From Photobacterium phosphoreum (GTDB lineage: Bacteria > Pseudomonadota > Gammaproteobacteria > Enterobacterales > Vibrionaceae), in contig NZ_MSCQ01000001.1 of the NCBI RefSeq assembly GCF_002954725.1, forward strand, positions 123,489 to 187,488: DNA of 64,000 bases. The letters run 5' to 3'. The notes beneath the pieces are model-generated. The model was not told the DNA's origin. It saw only the letters and a program-made list of their open reading frames with translations, and searched no databases. Below are positions 1-9,093 of this stretch, one piece after another (position 1 is the first letter of the stretch; each line of letters starts with the position of its first letter). A program made the position numbers and the translations under genes.

Positions 1-443
1 TGATTGATGGATAATACCCGTGGCAATACCACGCGTTTAATATTGAAATTCTGCTTATAGTAATCAATGGCGGCAGTGTTAGTCGCTGATGCCTGAACAG
101 AGAGGTGCAATTCTAAATCAGGGTAAGTGGTCGCTGCATATTCAAGTACGCCAATATCCGCCACAATTAGCGCATCAACACCCATGGCTGCTGCATTATC
201 AACCGCTTTTGTCCAACGGCTAAAACCATCAGGATGAGCAAAGGTATTTAAAGCCACATGCAATTTACGATCATGATCTTTTACATACTGTACCGCTTTT
301 TCAAGTTTGCGATCAGTGAAGTTTAAACCAGCAAAGTGACGTGCGTTAGTATCATCTTTAAAACCGATATAAACCGCATCCGCACCATTATCGATAGCGG
401 TTTTTAATGCTGGAAGATTACCAGCTGGGCAAAGAAGCTCCAT
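1..443 (-). CDS. ubiU: UbiU (YhbU), U32 peptidase-like O2-independent ubiquinone hydroxylation protein, C-terminus outside window
   Basis: Partial gene running off the left edge; about 147 N-terminal codons are present. The start MELLCPAGNLPAL, followed by an ADAVYIGFKDDTNARHF-type stretch and LHLSVQASATN, is typical of the U32 family protein YhbU/UbiU. In E. coli UbiU works with UbiV and UbiT to hydroxylate ubiquinone precursors without oxygen. The Fe-S cysteines of UbiU lie further downstream and cannot be checked. ubiT lies about 2.4 kb away on the opposite strand, so the usual divergent ubiT/ubiUV arrangement is interrupted here by a GGDEF/EAL gene. The start is ATG at 443. Confidence 0.9.
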   Translation of the reverse strand, partial: MELLCPAGNLPALKTAIDNGADAVYIGFKDDTNARHFAGLNFTDRKLEKAVQYVKDHDRKLHVALNTFAHPDGFSRWTKAVDNAAAMGVDALIVADIGVLEYAATTYPDLELHLSVQASATNTAAIDYYKQNFNIKRVVLPRVLSIN

Positions 444-531
444 GTACTTTATTATCCAATCTTTGCATAAAAACGATGCCATCATAGTAAAAGTGTTTCG
501 AGGAACAGATCTTGATATTAGGCAGGTTTTG

Positions 532-545
532 TTGATATTAAACAA
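532..545 (-). promoter_or_regulatory. Candidate FNR box upstream of ubiU
   Basis: TTGATATTAAACAA lies about 90 bases upstream of the ubiU start and matches the FNR consensus TTGAT-N4-ATCAA with one mismatch. Anaerobic induction by FNR would fit the oxygen-independent role of UbiU, but the single site is only suggestive. Confidence 0.4.
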
Positions 546-583
546 TAAATTTGTAACTAAATAATGGTGTTTTTAGATTGATA

Positions 584-2623
584 TCAACCGCTAACGTAAT
601 TTTTTTCTTTTAATAATATTGCTTCTAATTCTTGTTTTGGCATCGGGCGGTGAAAGTGAAATCCTTGAATATAATCACAATTAAGGTTGGATAATAACGT
701 TGCTTGTTGGCGGGTTTCGATACCTTCTGCAACCACACTCATGTTGAGTGATTTACCTAAATTGATGATATTTTCAATCAGGGTAATTTGCTTTGGAATA
801 GTATCAATATCTTTAATGAAAGCCCGATCAATTTTGAGTTCATCAAGTGGGAATCGAGCTAAATAAGACAAGGATGAATAGCCCGTACCAAAGTCATCAA
901 TAGATAATGCAAACCCTTGTTGTTTAATCGCATTCAGCATTTGGATAGTATGCTCGCCATCATTCATTACGGTACTTTCTGTGAGTTCAAAGGTGAAATC
1001 AGCCGCATTAATGCCCGTTGATTGACGCAGTTTATCGACAAAATGAATTAATTTAGGATTTTCAAACTGTAGCGATGATAAGTTAATCGCCACTCGACCT
1101 TTTAATAGTTGTTGTTTTTTCCACTGATTAACGGTGGTAAACACTTCCCGCATAACGACACGGCCTAGTTGTTCAATCAGCCCTGATCGCTCTGCAACGG
1201 GAATAAATTGTGCGGGGCTAATGTAACCTTCAACGGGATGCTTCCAGCGTACTAATGCCTCTGCGCCGTCAATTTCAAAATTTTTAGCGTTAACTTTAGG
1301 TTGATACCAGACTTCTAAGCCATTATTTTGCAGTGCTTTTTGGAGTTCTATTTCGAGCCATAATCGCATTCGTACAGCTTTACTCATGGCCTCACTGAAA
1401 ATGACCAGCCGATTACGACCGCGGTTTTTAGCTTCATACATTGCAGTATCCGCATTTTGGAGCATCATTCGCGCATCATGACCATTACCCGGTGATTTAA
1501 CCATGCCGATTGAGCATGCGAGGTGCTTACTGAAATAGCACAGATCAAATGGCTGGTTAACTAATGCAATGATCTGTTCGGCAATAATTTTACCGCTATT
1601 TTCATGTTCAGGATGAGTCAGTAATACTGCAAATTCATCACCACTTAAATGACCAATAATGGCATTTTTGGGTAATAGCTGTTGTAGTCGCTGCGCTATC
1701 TCTTGCAGCACTTTATCGCCAATATGATGCCCTAATGAATCATTGATATTTTTAAAGTTATCAATATCGATATACAGCATAAATAGCGGGGTATTGGCTT
1801 GCATCAGTTGATCGAGTTGACGACTAAATCCATGACGATTATAGAGCCCAGTTAAGGGATCCAGTTGGGTTAATTGTTCAATTTTATGCTGTTGAACATC
1901 GTTATTGAGGGCGGGAGTGAGCTTTATTAATAGTGCTGCTTCACCCATCATGGTGATGGGGGATGTTGTCAGCATTAATGGTGAGCTAGCGTTATGGTTG
2001 GCTGAATAATAATGTTGATTACCGTTATTGGATGCTTGTGTCAGTGTTTTACTGTGGCATGGTTGTTTATTGTTATCGAGCAACACGTGATCCAGTGTTT
2101 GACCTAAAAGGGCGTTTTTGGATGTCATACCTAATAGTTCAATGGCGCGTTGATTAGCATTTATGATGATGTTTTTTTCAATCACACAGATACCATCGGT
2201 GACGAGGTTTTGAAGTTGATTGAGTTGGTGTTCTGATTCTTGTAATGAATTAATCAAGACATGACGTTCTGACGTATCGACTGAATGTAAAATAATGTGC
2301 TCAATCTTACCGAGGCGATTGAGTAACGGAGCCAAGCTGATGTGTAAGTTGGTGTGGTGAGAAGTGTCATTGATAATAATTTCTGCTTCAATCACTTCCC
2401 CCTTAAAAGCACGTTCGTAATAAGGTTTTAAGCATTGGTAGTAGTGGCTGCCGAGGGTGTCAATGTCATTACTGCCAATGAGTTGATGTTGTGGTTTACC
2501 GCTGATATCGCTATAGCGATTATTAACACAATGATAGCGGTGTTGATCATCAAGAATAGCAAATAGGAAAGGACTATTATTGGTCAGCAATGGAAACCAA
2601 TAGTCAAGTTGCTCTATTTGCAT
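584..2623 (-). CDS. rocS: PAS-GGDEF-EAL cyclic-di-GMP protein, RocS-like
   Basis: A 679-residue cytoplasmic protein without obvious membrane segments. The order is PAS-like sensor regions (about 15-120 and 130-235), a GGDEF domain (about 255-410) and an EAL domain (about 425-670). The cyclase signature reads SGDEF at 327-331, a departure from GGDEF, while the phosphodiesterase signature EAL (455-457) and the DDFGTGYSSL loop are intact. The likely output is therefore c-di-GMP hydrolysis, perhaps with residual or regulatory GGDEF function. Its position between ubiU and ubiT recalls V. cholerae rocS (VC0653), a regulator of motility and rugosity; the symbol rests on that remembered synteny. ubiU lies 140 bases downstream on the same strand. 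Confidence 0.8.
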   Translation of the reverse strand: MQIEQLDYWFPLLTNNSPFLFAILDDQHRYHCVNNRYSDISGKPQHQLIGSNDIDTLGSHYYQCLKPYYERAFKGEVIEAEIIINDTSHHTNLHISLAPLLNRLGKIEHIILHSVDTSERHVLINSLQESEHQLNQLQNLVTDGICVIEKNIIINANQRAIELLGMTSKNALLGQTLDHVLLDNNKQPCHSKTLTQASNNGNQHYYSANHNASSPLMLTTSPITMMGEAALLIKLTPALNNDVQQHKIEQLTQLDPLTGLYNRHGFSRQLDQLMQANTPLFMLYIDIDNFKNINDSLGHHIGDKVLQEIAQRLQQLLPKNAIIGHLSGDEFAVLLTHPEHENSGKIIAEQIIALVNQPFDLCYFSKHLACSIGMVKSPGNGHDARMMLQNADTAMYEAKNRGRNRLVIFSEAMSKAVRMRLWLEIELQKALQNNGLEVWYQPKVNAKNFEIDGAEALVRWKHPVEGYISPAQFIPVAERSGLIEQLGRVVMREVFTTVNQWKKQQLLKGRVAINLSSLQFENPKLIHFVDKLRQSTGINAADFTFELTESTVMNDGEHTIQMLNAIKQQGFALSIDDFGTGYSSLSYLARFPLDELKIDRAFIKDIDTIPKQITLIENIINLGKSLNMSVVAEGIETRQQATLLSNLNCDYIQGFHFHRPMPKQELEAILLKEKNYVSG

Positions 2624-2843
2624 AAATGTTTGATCCTTCGCGGGTATGTTGATGTTAATAGTAAGATAATGTTAAAGCATAAATAGTGTAAATGTTAATG
2701 CATGTAAATATAATGTTTATTAACAAAATAATGATCAGTTTTATCAATGTAGTTGCTTTTTTTTGACTCAAGGCATAAAACAAATCGCTAAAATTGCCAT
2801 ACAATTCATTTTTAGCGTTCGATTTTAAACAGGAATACAAACA

Positions 2844-3365
2844 GTGATTGCTCAACTTAGAAAACAATTAGTTCAACATGGTCCGGCATTATTACGTGTC
2901 CCTGCGAAACTCACACCGTTCGCTATTCAAAAGAAAATGATGCTAGATGGTTTAGCAATGGTGTTTAAAGAAGCTTTAGAAGACGGTGATTTTGAATTTC
3001 TTGAACATCGTTGGTTAAAAGTTGAAGTCCGTGATTTAGGGTTACAGTGGTTTATCAGTTATCAAGATCAAAAACTGATCGTTGCAGAGCAATGTGAGCA
3101 TCATGATGTGAGTTTTAGTGGCGAGTGCAATGATTTAGTATTAATTGCAGCACGTAAAGAAGATCCTGATACACTGTTTTTCCAACGTCGTCTTCGTATT
3201 GAAGGGGATACCGAATTAGGGTTAGAAGTAAAGAACCTCATGGACAGTATTGATCTTGATTCTTTACCGACACCCGTAAAATTTGTGTTACAGCAATCAG
3301 CTGATTTTATTCATCAGGGAATGCAGACTAACGTGATTGAGAAAGAGGTTATACATGCTCATTAG
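2844..3365 (+). CDS. ubiT: UbiT (YhbT), SCP2-domain ubiquinone biosynthesis accessory factor
   Basis: A 173-residue SCP2-like lipid-binding domain protein matching YhbT/UbiT in length and sequence; the central segment with FFQRRLRIEGDTELGLEVKNL is characteristic. UbiT binds isoprenoid quinone intermediates for the anaerobic UbiUVT pathway, by analogy with the later-pathway role of UbiJ. The start is GTG at 2844, preceded by AGGAA at 2831. It overlaps yhbS by 11 bases, so the two are probably translated together. It is transcribed divergently from the RocS-like gene. Confidence 0.88.
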   Translation: MIAQLRKQLVQHGPALLRVPAKLTPFAIQKKMMLDGLAMVFKEALEDGDFEFLEHRWLKVEVRDLGLQWFISYQDQKLIVAEQCEHHDVSFSGECNDLVLIAARKEDPDTLFFQRRLRIEGDTELGLEVKNLMDSIDLDSLPTPVKFVLQQSADFIHQGMQTNVIEKEVIHAH

Positions 3366-3861
3366 ATCTGAAGCGCCAGCTGATATTCTATTAATTGATG
3401 CGCTGCTAAAGTCAGTTTTCGATACTGATGCTGAAGCAAAGTTGGTAATGCGTTTACGTGAAAATGGCTGTCGAACGTTATCATTGGTTGCATGTACTGA
3501 TGACGGTGAAGTGATTGGGCATGCTTTTTTTAGCCCCGTAACCGTTGCGGGACAAGAGACGAATTGGCAAGGGCTTGCGCCTTTATCGGTACGTGAAGAT
3601 CATCGTCATCAAGGGGTAGGGTTAGCGTTATTAGCCGAAGCGCAAGCAACACTCGCTGATTTTGATTATCCAACGGTAGTCGTATTAGGTGATCCTAAGT
3701 ATTATCAGCAAGCGGGTTACCAAGCGGCATTACAGCATGGCTTAACATGCATTTGGCCCGAAACTGAAGAAGCCTTTATGGTGTTAGAAATTGCGCCAGG
3801 TAGTGTGCAACAGTATCAAGGGTTAGTTGAATATTGCGAAGAGTTTAATGCATTAGCATAA
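3355..3861 (+). CDS. yhbS: GNAT family N-acetyltransferase, YhbS-like
   Basis: About 168 residues of GNAT fold; the acetyl-CoA binding region is around LAPLSVREDHRHQGVGLALL, with the R/Q-x-x-G-x-G/A-type loop RHQGVGLAL. The gene pairs with ubiT as yhbS does with yhbT in E. coli. The start at ATG 3355 is chosen because AAAGAGG sits just upstream; a TTG further upstream lacks a ribosome binding site. The substrate is unknown. Confidence 0.8.
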   Translation: MLIRSEAPADILLIDALLKSVFDTDAEAKLVMRLRENGCRTLSLVACTDDGEVIGHAFFSPVTVAGQETNWQGLAPLSVREDHRHQGVGLALLAEAQATLADFDYPTVVVLGDPKYYQQAGYQAALQHGLTCIWPETEEAFMVLEIAPGSVQQYQGLVEYCEEFNALA

Positions 3862-3889
3862 ATGAATAACTCGCTTAACCGTTGTAAAT

Positions 3890-3959
3890 AAAAAGCCATG
3901 ACCTCATTTTTAACGATAAAGTTTAACGACAAAACGTTAAGAATGGTTGTGGCTTTTTA
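3890..3959 (+). terminator. Rho-independent terminator after ubiT-yhbS
   Basis: Long inverted repeat with outer arms AAAAAGCCATGACC and GGTTGTGGCTTTTT and an inner stem around TTTAACG/CGTTAA, ending in a T run. Confidence 0.65.
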
Positions 3960-4096
3960 ATGTCTATTAATAACCTATTCATGATTTAGTGCAATAAGGT
4001 TAATATTGAGAATTAAGAATTCTTTATTTGTCATTTAGCTTAATATTTGGTGGTGGTATTTTGTTGCTAAGAAAAAACCCTTAAGGAATAGCATTC

Positions 4097-5194
4097 ATGA
4101 TCCCACGTAGTATTACCTCACCTAAAAAATTCATTATTGGTCAAAACCTATTACCACAACTAGATGGTTTTATTAAAGATTTTGGTAATAATGCGGTATT
4201 GATTTGCGATGAATTTATTCTCAATAAAGTTAAAGCGGAAGCATTACCAGTTTTACAGCAAGCGGGTATTACTGCTCATGCAGAACAATTTCAATATGAA
4301 TGTACTGATACTGAAATTGGTCGTATCCATGAGATAGTAAAACATCACGGTGCCAATGTGGTTGTGGGTATTGGCGGTGGTAAAACCATGGATGTTGCCA
4401 AAGCGGTTGCGCATTTTGCACATATTCCAGTGATTATTTTCCCAACAATTGCGTCAACAGATGCACCGTGTACAGCATTGTCAGTGATCTATAAAGATGA
4501 CGGTGAATTTGATCGTTACTTGTTCTTACCTCAAAACCCAGATGCGGTTATTACTGATACCGGTATTATTGCTGCAGCACCTACTAAGTTTTTTGCAGCG
4601 GGTGTTGGTGATGCATTAGCGACATTCTTTGAAGCGCGCGCATGTTGTTATGCTGATGGTTTAAACCTTGTCCAAAAACGTGTATCACGTACAGGTCTTG
4701 GCATGGCATTGATGTGCTATGAATTGATTGTTGAAAATATTGAAATGGCGATGGATGCAGCCCGTCGTCATGTGGTAACACCCGCATTAGAAGAAATGGT
4801 TGAAGCAACGATTTACCTAAGTGGTGTCGGTGCGGAATCAGGTGGTTTAGCAGCAGCGCATGCGGTGAGTAACGGTATGTCTTCATTACCACAATTACAC
4901 CATATTCAGCATGGTGAGAAAGTGGCTTTTGGTTTGCTTACCCAATTGGTACTAGAAAAAGCTGATGCAGAAGAAATTGAAAATGTTATTTATGTAATGA
5001 AAACAGCAGGTTTACCATTAACACTGGCTGATTTTGGTATTGAAGAAATGGTGGAAGCGGATTGGCGTCAAGTCGCTGAAATTGCCTGTGCGAAAGGCGA
5101 TACCATGTGTAATATGCCAGTTAAAGTGAATGCAGATCGTGTTTATCAAGCCATGGTTGCCGCAGATGCATTAGCACAACGTTACCATGACTAA
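4097..5194 (+). CDS. gldA: Glycerol dehydrogenase, NAD-dependent, zinc-containing
   Basis: A 365-residue iron/zinc group III alcohol dehydrogenase, close to E. coli GldA in length and throughout the sequence. It oxidises glycerol to dihydroxyacetone with NAD. The NAD-binding GIGGGKTMDVAKA motif is at about 91-103. The metal ligands expected for GldA are visible as D172 (GDALATFFEARA), H255 (AAAHAVSNG) and H272 (QHGEKVAF). The start is ATG at 4097 after AAGGAA. The gene stands alone between two terminators, with no dhaK partner nearby. Confidence 0.93.
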   Translation: MIPRSITSPKKFIIGQNLLPQLDGFIKDFGNNAVLICDEFILNKVKAEALPVLQQAGITAHAEQFQYECTDTEIGRIHEIVKHHGANVVVGIGGGKTMDVAKAVAHFAHIPVIIFPTIASTDAPCTALSVIYKDDGEFDRYLFLPQNPDAVITDTGIIAAAPTKFFAAGVGDALATFFEARACCYADGLNLVQKRVSRTGLGMALMCYELIVENIEMAMDAARRHVVTPALEEMVEATIYLSGVGAESGGLAAAHAVSNGMSSLPQLHHIQHGEKVAFGLLTQLVLEKADAEEIENVIYVMKTAGLPLTLADFGIEEMVEADWRQVAEIACAKGDTMCNMPVKVNADRVYQAMVAADALAQRYHD

Positions 5195-5227
5195 TTTATC
5201 AGGTTAATAATGACTGATTAACACATA

Positions 5228-5260
5228 CAATGCCGACGTAATGTCGGCATTGTTGTTTTT
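5228..5260 (+). terminator. Rho-independent terminator after gldA
   Basis: AATGCCGAC, a 5-base loop and GTCGGCATT form a perfect 9-bp stem, followed by TGTTGTTTTT. Confidence 0.85.
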
Positions 5261-5355
5261 ACGCTGTGGAATAGAGCCAGTTATCGTTTTATGGGTACAA
5301 AGTGACGTGGATTTGTTAGGATCGCAATCCATGTATATTCCATAGCAGGTAGGGT

Positions 5356-5757
5356 ATGAAGCAACGCGATATTCAGGTGTTACAGGAAATGGGGATCACC
5401 TATTGGCAAGTACGTAAGCCTGAGATCTTTCCTAACCAAGTGCTGCCTGTGATCAATCTGCCCGCTGAGTGTAAGCTGCTTTTTATTTCGGCTGAGGAAT
5501 TGGATGAGCATGATGCTTGGTTGTTTGGGCGGATTTTATCGAGTATGAAATTAACCCCAGACCAAGCTTTATCATTGCCGTTATCGGCACTTGATCAAAT
5601 CGCAGCGCATCATTTAAATTGGTGTTGGTTTGCGGGTTGCCAAGGGGCACACCCTACTGGTTGTCAGGTACTGAATTCGGCCTCATTAAAACTTATGCAT
5701 AATGATCCTTCGTCTAAGAAGGCATTATGGCAACAGATTTGTAGTTATGACTCATAA
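5356..5757 (+). CDS. holD: DNA polymerase III subunit psi
   Basis: A 133-residue protein with the HolD N-terminus (RDIQVLQEMGITYWQVRKP), the segment that contacts chi in the clamp-loader complex. Psi links SSB-bound chi to the DnaX complex at the replication fork. It overlaps rimI by 11 bases, the same holD-rimI pairing as in E. coli. The family diverges quickly, but the N-terminal motif plus context makes the call firm. Confidence 0.88.
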   Translation: MKQRDIQVLQEMGITYWQVRKPEIFPNQVLPVINLPAECKLLFISAEELDEHDAWLFGRILSSMKLTPDQALSLPLSALDQIAAHHLNWCWFAGCQGAHPTGCQVLNSASLKLMHNDPSSKKALWQQICSYDS

Positions 5758-6202
5758 AATTATTCCATTAGAAGCACACCATACCGATGATGTTTGGCGT
5801 ATAGAACAAGCGGCGAATACGTTTCCGTGGGCAGAATCAATGATCCGTAAAGAACCTAACCGTATAGCGGCTAACTATGTGTTAGTGGTTGACGAGCAGG
5901 TGGTGGGGTATTGTTTTGGACAATTAGTTGCGGGTGAAGGTACTTTGCTTAATATTGCCATTGATCCCGCCCTGCAACGTAAAGGCTACGGTAAGTTATT
6001 ACTCAATGGTTTTATTGATGCATTAGAAGCAAAAAAAGCGGAAGAAATTTGGCTTGAAGTGCGTGAAAGTAATCTCGGTGCTTATAAGTTGTATGAAGCG
6101 ACTGGGTTTAATGAAACCAATCGACGGGTTGGCTATTACCCCGCAGTTAATGGTCGTGAAGACGCATTGATCATGGCCTATATGTTCATGCCTTTTGGCT
6201 GA
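5747..6202 (+). CDS. rimI: Ribosomal protein S18-alanine N-acetyltransferase RimI
   Basis: A GNAT enzyme of 151 residues from ATG 5747. It carries the RimI hallmarks: LLNIAIDPALQRKGYGKLLL for acetyl-CoA binding, WLEVRESNLGAYKLYEATGF, and the C-terminal REDALIMAY. RimI acetylates the N-terminal alanine of S18. An upstream in-frame ATG at 5702 would lie inside holD and lengthen the protein beyond the family norm, so 5747 is preferred. Translational coupling to holD is likely. Confidence 0.9.
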   Translation: MTHKIIPLEAHHTDDVWRIEQAANTFPWAESMIRKEPNRIAANYVLVVDEQVVGYCFGQLVAGEGTLLNIAIDPALQRKGYGKLLLNGFIDALEAKKAEEIWLEVRESNLGAYKLYEATGFNETNRRVGYYPAVNGREDALIMAYMFMPFG

Positions 6203-6237
6203 TTTATCGATAAACAGATTAATAAATAAAGATTAAT

Positions 6238-6272
6238 AAAAAGGCCGCGTTCAACGGAACGCGGCCTTTTTG
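6238..6272. terminator. Bidirectional terminator between rimI and prfC
   Basis: AAAAAGGCCGCGTTC and GAACGCGGCCTTTTT form a strong stem with A and T runs on either side, serving the two convergent genes. Confidence 0.9.
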
Positions 6273-6316
6273 TATTTAACTTTTATTAGGACGAGACATC
6301 ATAACGATAACGTTGA

Positions 6317-7906
6317 TTAGTGCTCACGCGTTGCGCGGAAATCACCTTCAGGGAAACGTTCTTTAGCAAGGTTAAGGTTAACCATGGTTGGCGCAATGTA
6401 AGATAAGTTATCACCGCCATCAAGTGCTAGATGAGATTGGTTCTTACGCTTGAATTCTTCAAGTTTCTTCACGTCATCACATTCAACCCAACGTGCCGTT
6501 GCAACGTTAACGCCTTCATAAATCGCTTCAACGTTGTATTCAGCTCGAAGACGGGCAACAACCACATCAAACTGAAGCACACCCACCGCACCCACGATCA
6601 GATCGTTGTTTTGTAGTGGACGGAATACTTGTACCGCACCTTCTTCTGAAAGTTGTACTAAGCCTTTTAGCAATTGCTTTTGCTTAAGTGGATCTTTTAG
6701 GCGAATACGACGGAATAGTTCAGGGGCGAAGTTTGGAATACCTGCAAACTTAAGGTTCTCACCTTGAGTAAAGGTGTCGCCAATTTGAATGGTACCGTGG
6801 TTGTGTAAACCAATGATATCGCCCGCATAAGCCACTTCAGTACGTGAACGGTCACCTGCCATGAAGGTTACTGCATCAGAAATACTCACACTCTTACCAG
6901 TACGAACATGGTTCATTTTCATACCTTGGTTGTAAGTGCCCGATACAATACGCATAAATGCAATACGGTCACGGTGCTTAGGATCCATGTTGGCTTGGAT
7001 TTTAAACACAAAACCTGAGAATTTATCTTCAGTCGCTTCAACTTCACGGGTGTTTGCTTGGCGAGGTAATGGTGCTGGAGCCCACTCAGTTAAGCCGTCA
7101 AGCATATGATCAACACCAAAGTTACCCAGTGCCGTACCAAAGAATACTGGTGTTAGTTCGCCAGCTAAAAATAGCTCAAGATCAAACTCATTTGATGCGC
7201 CGATCACTAATTCGAGTTCTTCACGCAAGTTAGCGGCTAAATCGCTACCAATCGCAATATCAAGCTCAGGGTTATCTAAGCCTTTAATAATGCGTTGCTC
7301 TTGAATGGTGTGACCTTGACCTGTGCTGTAAAGAATCGTTTCATTACGGTGAATATGGAAAACACCTTTGAATTCTTTACCACAACCGATAGGCCATGAA
7401 ATTGGTGCACATGCCATGCCTAGCTCAACTTCAACTTCATCAAGCAGTTCCATTGGATCTCGTGTTTCACGGTCCAATTTGTTCATGAAGGTAACGATAG
7501 GCGTGTCACGTAGACGAGTAACTTCCATTAACTTACGGGTACGATCTTCGACACCTTTAGCGGCATCGATAACCATTAGACAAGAGTCAACCGCTGTTAG
7601 GGTACGGTAAGTATCTTCTGAGAAGTCTTCGTGTCCTGGAGTATCGAGTAAGTTAACCAAACAAGTATGGTAAGGGAACTGCATAACCGATGTGGTTACA
7701 GAGATACCACGTTCTTTTTCCATCTCCATCCAGTCAGATTTAGCATGCTGGTTAGAGCCACGACCTTTTACGGTGCCCGCTTTTTGGATCGCGTTTCCGA
7801 ACAACAATACTTTTTCAGTAATGGTGGTTTTACCCGCATCGGGGTGGGAGATAATAGCGAAAGTACGACGTTTCGATACTTCGCCTTGAAACAGTGTTTG
7901 CGACAT
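6317..7906 (-). CDS. prfC: Peptide chain release factor 3 (RF3)
   Basis: A translational GTPase of 529 residues from the second ATG at 7906. G1 SHPDAGKTT, switch [18 protein letters not shown] and the NKLD motif (FMNKLD) are all visible, and the sequence follows RF3 to the C-terminal FRATREH. RF3 recycles RF1/RF2 from the ribosome after peptide release. A first ATG lies two codons upstream at 7912; the later one is preferred for ribosome-binding spacing and because Vibrio RF3 begins MS. The gene is convergent with rimI. Confidence 0.96.
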   Translation of the reverse strand: MSQTLFQGEVSKRRTFAIISHPDAGKTTITEKVLLFGNAIQKAGTVKGRGSNQHAKSDWMEMEKERGISVTTSVMQFPYHTCLVNLLDTPGHEDFSEDTYRTLTAVDSCLMVIDAAKGVEDRTRKLMEVTRLRDTPIVTFMNKLDRETRDPMELLDEVEVELGMACAPISWPIGCGKEFKGVFHIHRNETILYSTGQGHTIQEQRIIKGLDNPELDIAIGSDLAANLREELELVIGASNEFDLELFLAGELTPVFFGTALGNFGVDHMLDGLTEWAPAPLPRQANTREVEATEDKFSGFVFKIQANMDPKHRDRIAFMRIVSGTYNQGMKMNHVRTGKSVSISDAVTFMAGDRSRTEVAYAGDIIGLHNHGTIQIGDTFTQGENLKFAGIPNFAPELFRRIRLKDPLKQKQLLKGLVQLSEEGAVQVFRPLQNNDLIVGAVGVLQFDVVVARLRAEYNVEAIYEGVNVATARWVECDDVKKLEEFKRKNQSHLALDGGDNLSYIAPTMVNLNLAKERFPEGDFRATREH

Positions 7907-8073
7907 TAGCATGTTCTTTTTGAATGGAGTGCATTATTCGCTATTGTCGCTGATTTTACCTTTAGACTCAATCTAGCCGCAGGAGAATTACTCACAAAGA
8001 TAAAGAATGACGTATTTGACTGTTAATTTGAGTAATAATAGCCGCAATACTTGCCTTGATAGAGATCCAACTT

Positions 8074-8877
8074 ATGTCTGTAGTCAGCAATAATTCAGTA
8101 ATAATTGACAGTCATTGTCATTTTGATTTTGCGCCTTTTTCAGAAAATCCCACTCAAGCATGGACACAAGCTCAACAAGCCGGCGTTAAAGCGGTGGTTA
8201 TTCCAACCGTTGGCCGCAGTAATTGGCAATCAGTGGCTGAGTTATGTTGTCAATTTTCAGGCTTATATTATGGGCTAGGGATTCATCCTTTTTTTAGTCA
8301 CCAACACAACATTGATGTCGTTGCTGAATTGGCCACTAAGCTCATTGAAGCACAAGCTGATGATCGCTGTGTGGCGGTGGGAGAATGTGGGTTAGATTTT
8401 GCAGTAGCTGATGTTAATCGAGACCAACAACTGCAATGGCTACAAGCCCAACTTCAATTAGCCAATGAACATCACTTACCCGTGATCTTACATTGCCGTA
8501 AAGCCTTTCCTGAATTACTAACATTACTGCGGCAGCATCCGCCTAAAATGGGAGGTGTTTATCATGGTTTTAGTGGCAGTTACCAACAAGCTACTCAACT
8601 TGTTGATCTCGGTATCAAAATTGGTGTTGGCGGCACGATCACCTATAGTCGCGCCCAAAAGACTCGCGCTACTATCGCTAAATTACCGTTATCTGCATTG
8701 CTATTAGAAACCGATGCCCCCGATATGCCAGTGTCAGGGTATCAAGGTCAACCGAATCGACCTGAGCGTTTAGTCGATATTGCGACAGTTTTGGCGGAGA
8801 TTAGAGACGAGAGTTATGCGCATATAGCACAAGCAACAACCTTAACCACGGCTGAATTATTTAAAATAAAGCTGTGA
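8074..8877 (+). CDS. TatD family metal-dependent hydrolase, YjjV-like
   Basis: A 267-residue TIM-barrel metallohydrolase from ATG 8074 (an upstream TTG at 8056 is less likely). Metal ligands typical of TatD are seen in order: HCH in DSHCHFDF, E in VGECGLDF, H in VILHCRKAF, H in VYHGFSG and D in LLLETDAPDMP. The family contains 3'-5' DNases and quality-control nucleases; in E. coli the yjjV paralogue lies next to the deo/osmY region, which agrees with the nupC-deo genes that follow here. The exact substrate is not determined by sequence. Confidence 0.85.
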   Translation: MSVVSNNSVIIDSHCHFDFAPFSENPTQAWTQAQQAGVKAVVIPTVGRSNWQSVAELCCQFSGLYYGLGIHPFFSHQHNIDVVAELATKLIEAQADDRCVAVGECGLDFAVADVNRDQQLQWLQAQLQLANEHHLPVILHCRKAFPELLTLLRQHPPKMGGVYHGFSGSYQQATQLVDLGIKIGVGGTITYSRAQKTRATIAKLPLSALLLETDAPDMPVSGYQGQPNRPERLVDIATVLAEIRDESYAHIAQATTLTTAELFKIKL

Positions 8878-8891
8878 TTCTGCTGCCAAAG

Positions 8892-8905
8892 CCAAACGTT
8901 TGCGC
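8892..8905 (+). promoter_or_regulatory. LacI-family (PurR/CytR-type) operator candidate upstream of nupC
   Basis: CCAAACGTTTGCGC centres on the palindrome CAAACGTTTG and resembles the PurR/CytR operator core; a second GTTTGC half-site follows at about 8911-8916. It lies 30 bases upstream of the CRP site, the arrangement expected for CytR or PurR control of nucleoside uptake. Confidence 0.45.
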
Positions 8906-8934
8906 GAACCGTTTGCATGCCAACAGTGCTTATA

Positions 8935-8950
8935 TGTGATTCCGATCACA
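8935..8950 (+). promoter_or_regulatory. CRP-cAMP binding site upstream of nupC
   Basis: TGTGATTCCGATCACA is a perfect TGTGA-N6-TCACA palindrome about 145 bases before the nupC start. Catabolite control of nucleoside uptake by CRP is well established in relatives. Confidence 0.8.
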
Positions 8951-9093
8951 ATAGCGAATTCTAATACATCAAATTTCCTCATAAACTGTGATCTTGGCAT
9001 TACATCATCGCCAGCTCCGTGAGTATAATGCGCCAACTCTTAAAGAGCTGAACTGTCAAGACGCCAAAACTTAACTATAGGATTCCATAAATC

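Noticed and set aside
5702..5746. N-terminal extension of RimI
   Set aside because: It would lie within holD and add 15 residues not found in RimI proteins.
7368..7909. Several plus-strand ORFs opposite prfC
   Set aside because: They are antisense shadows of a highly conserved gene.
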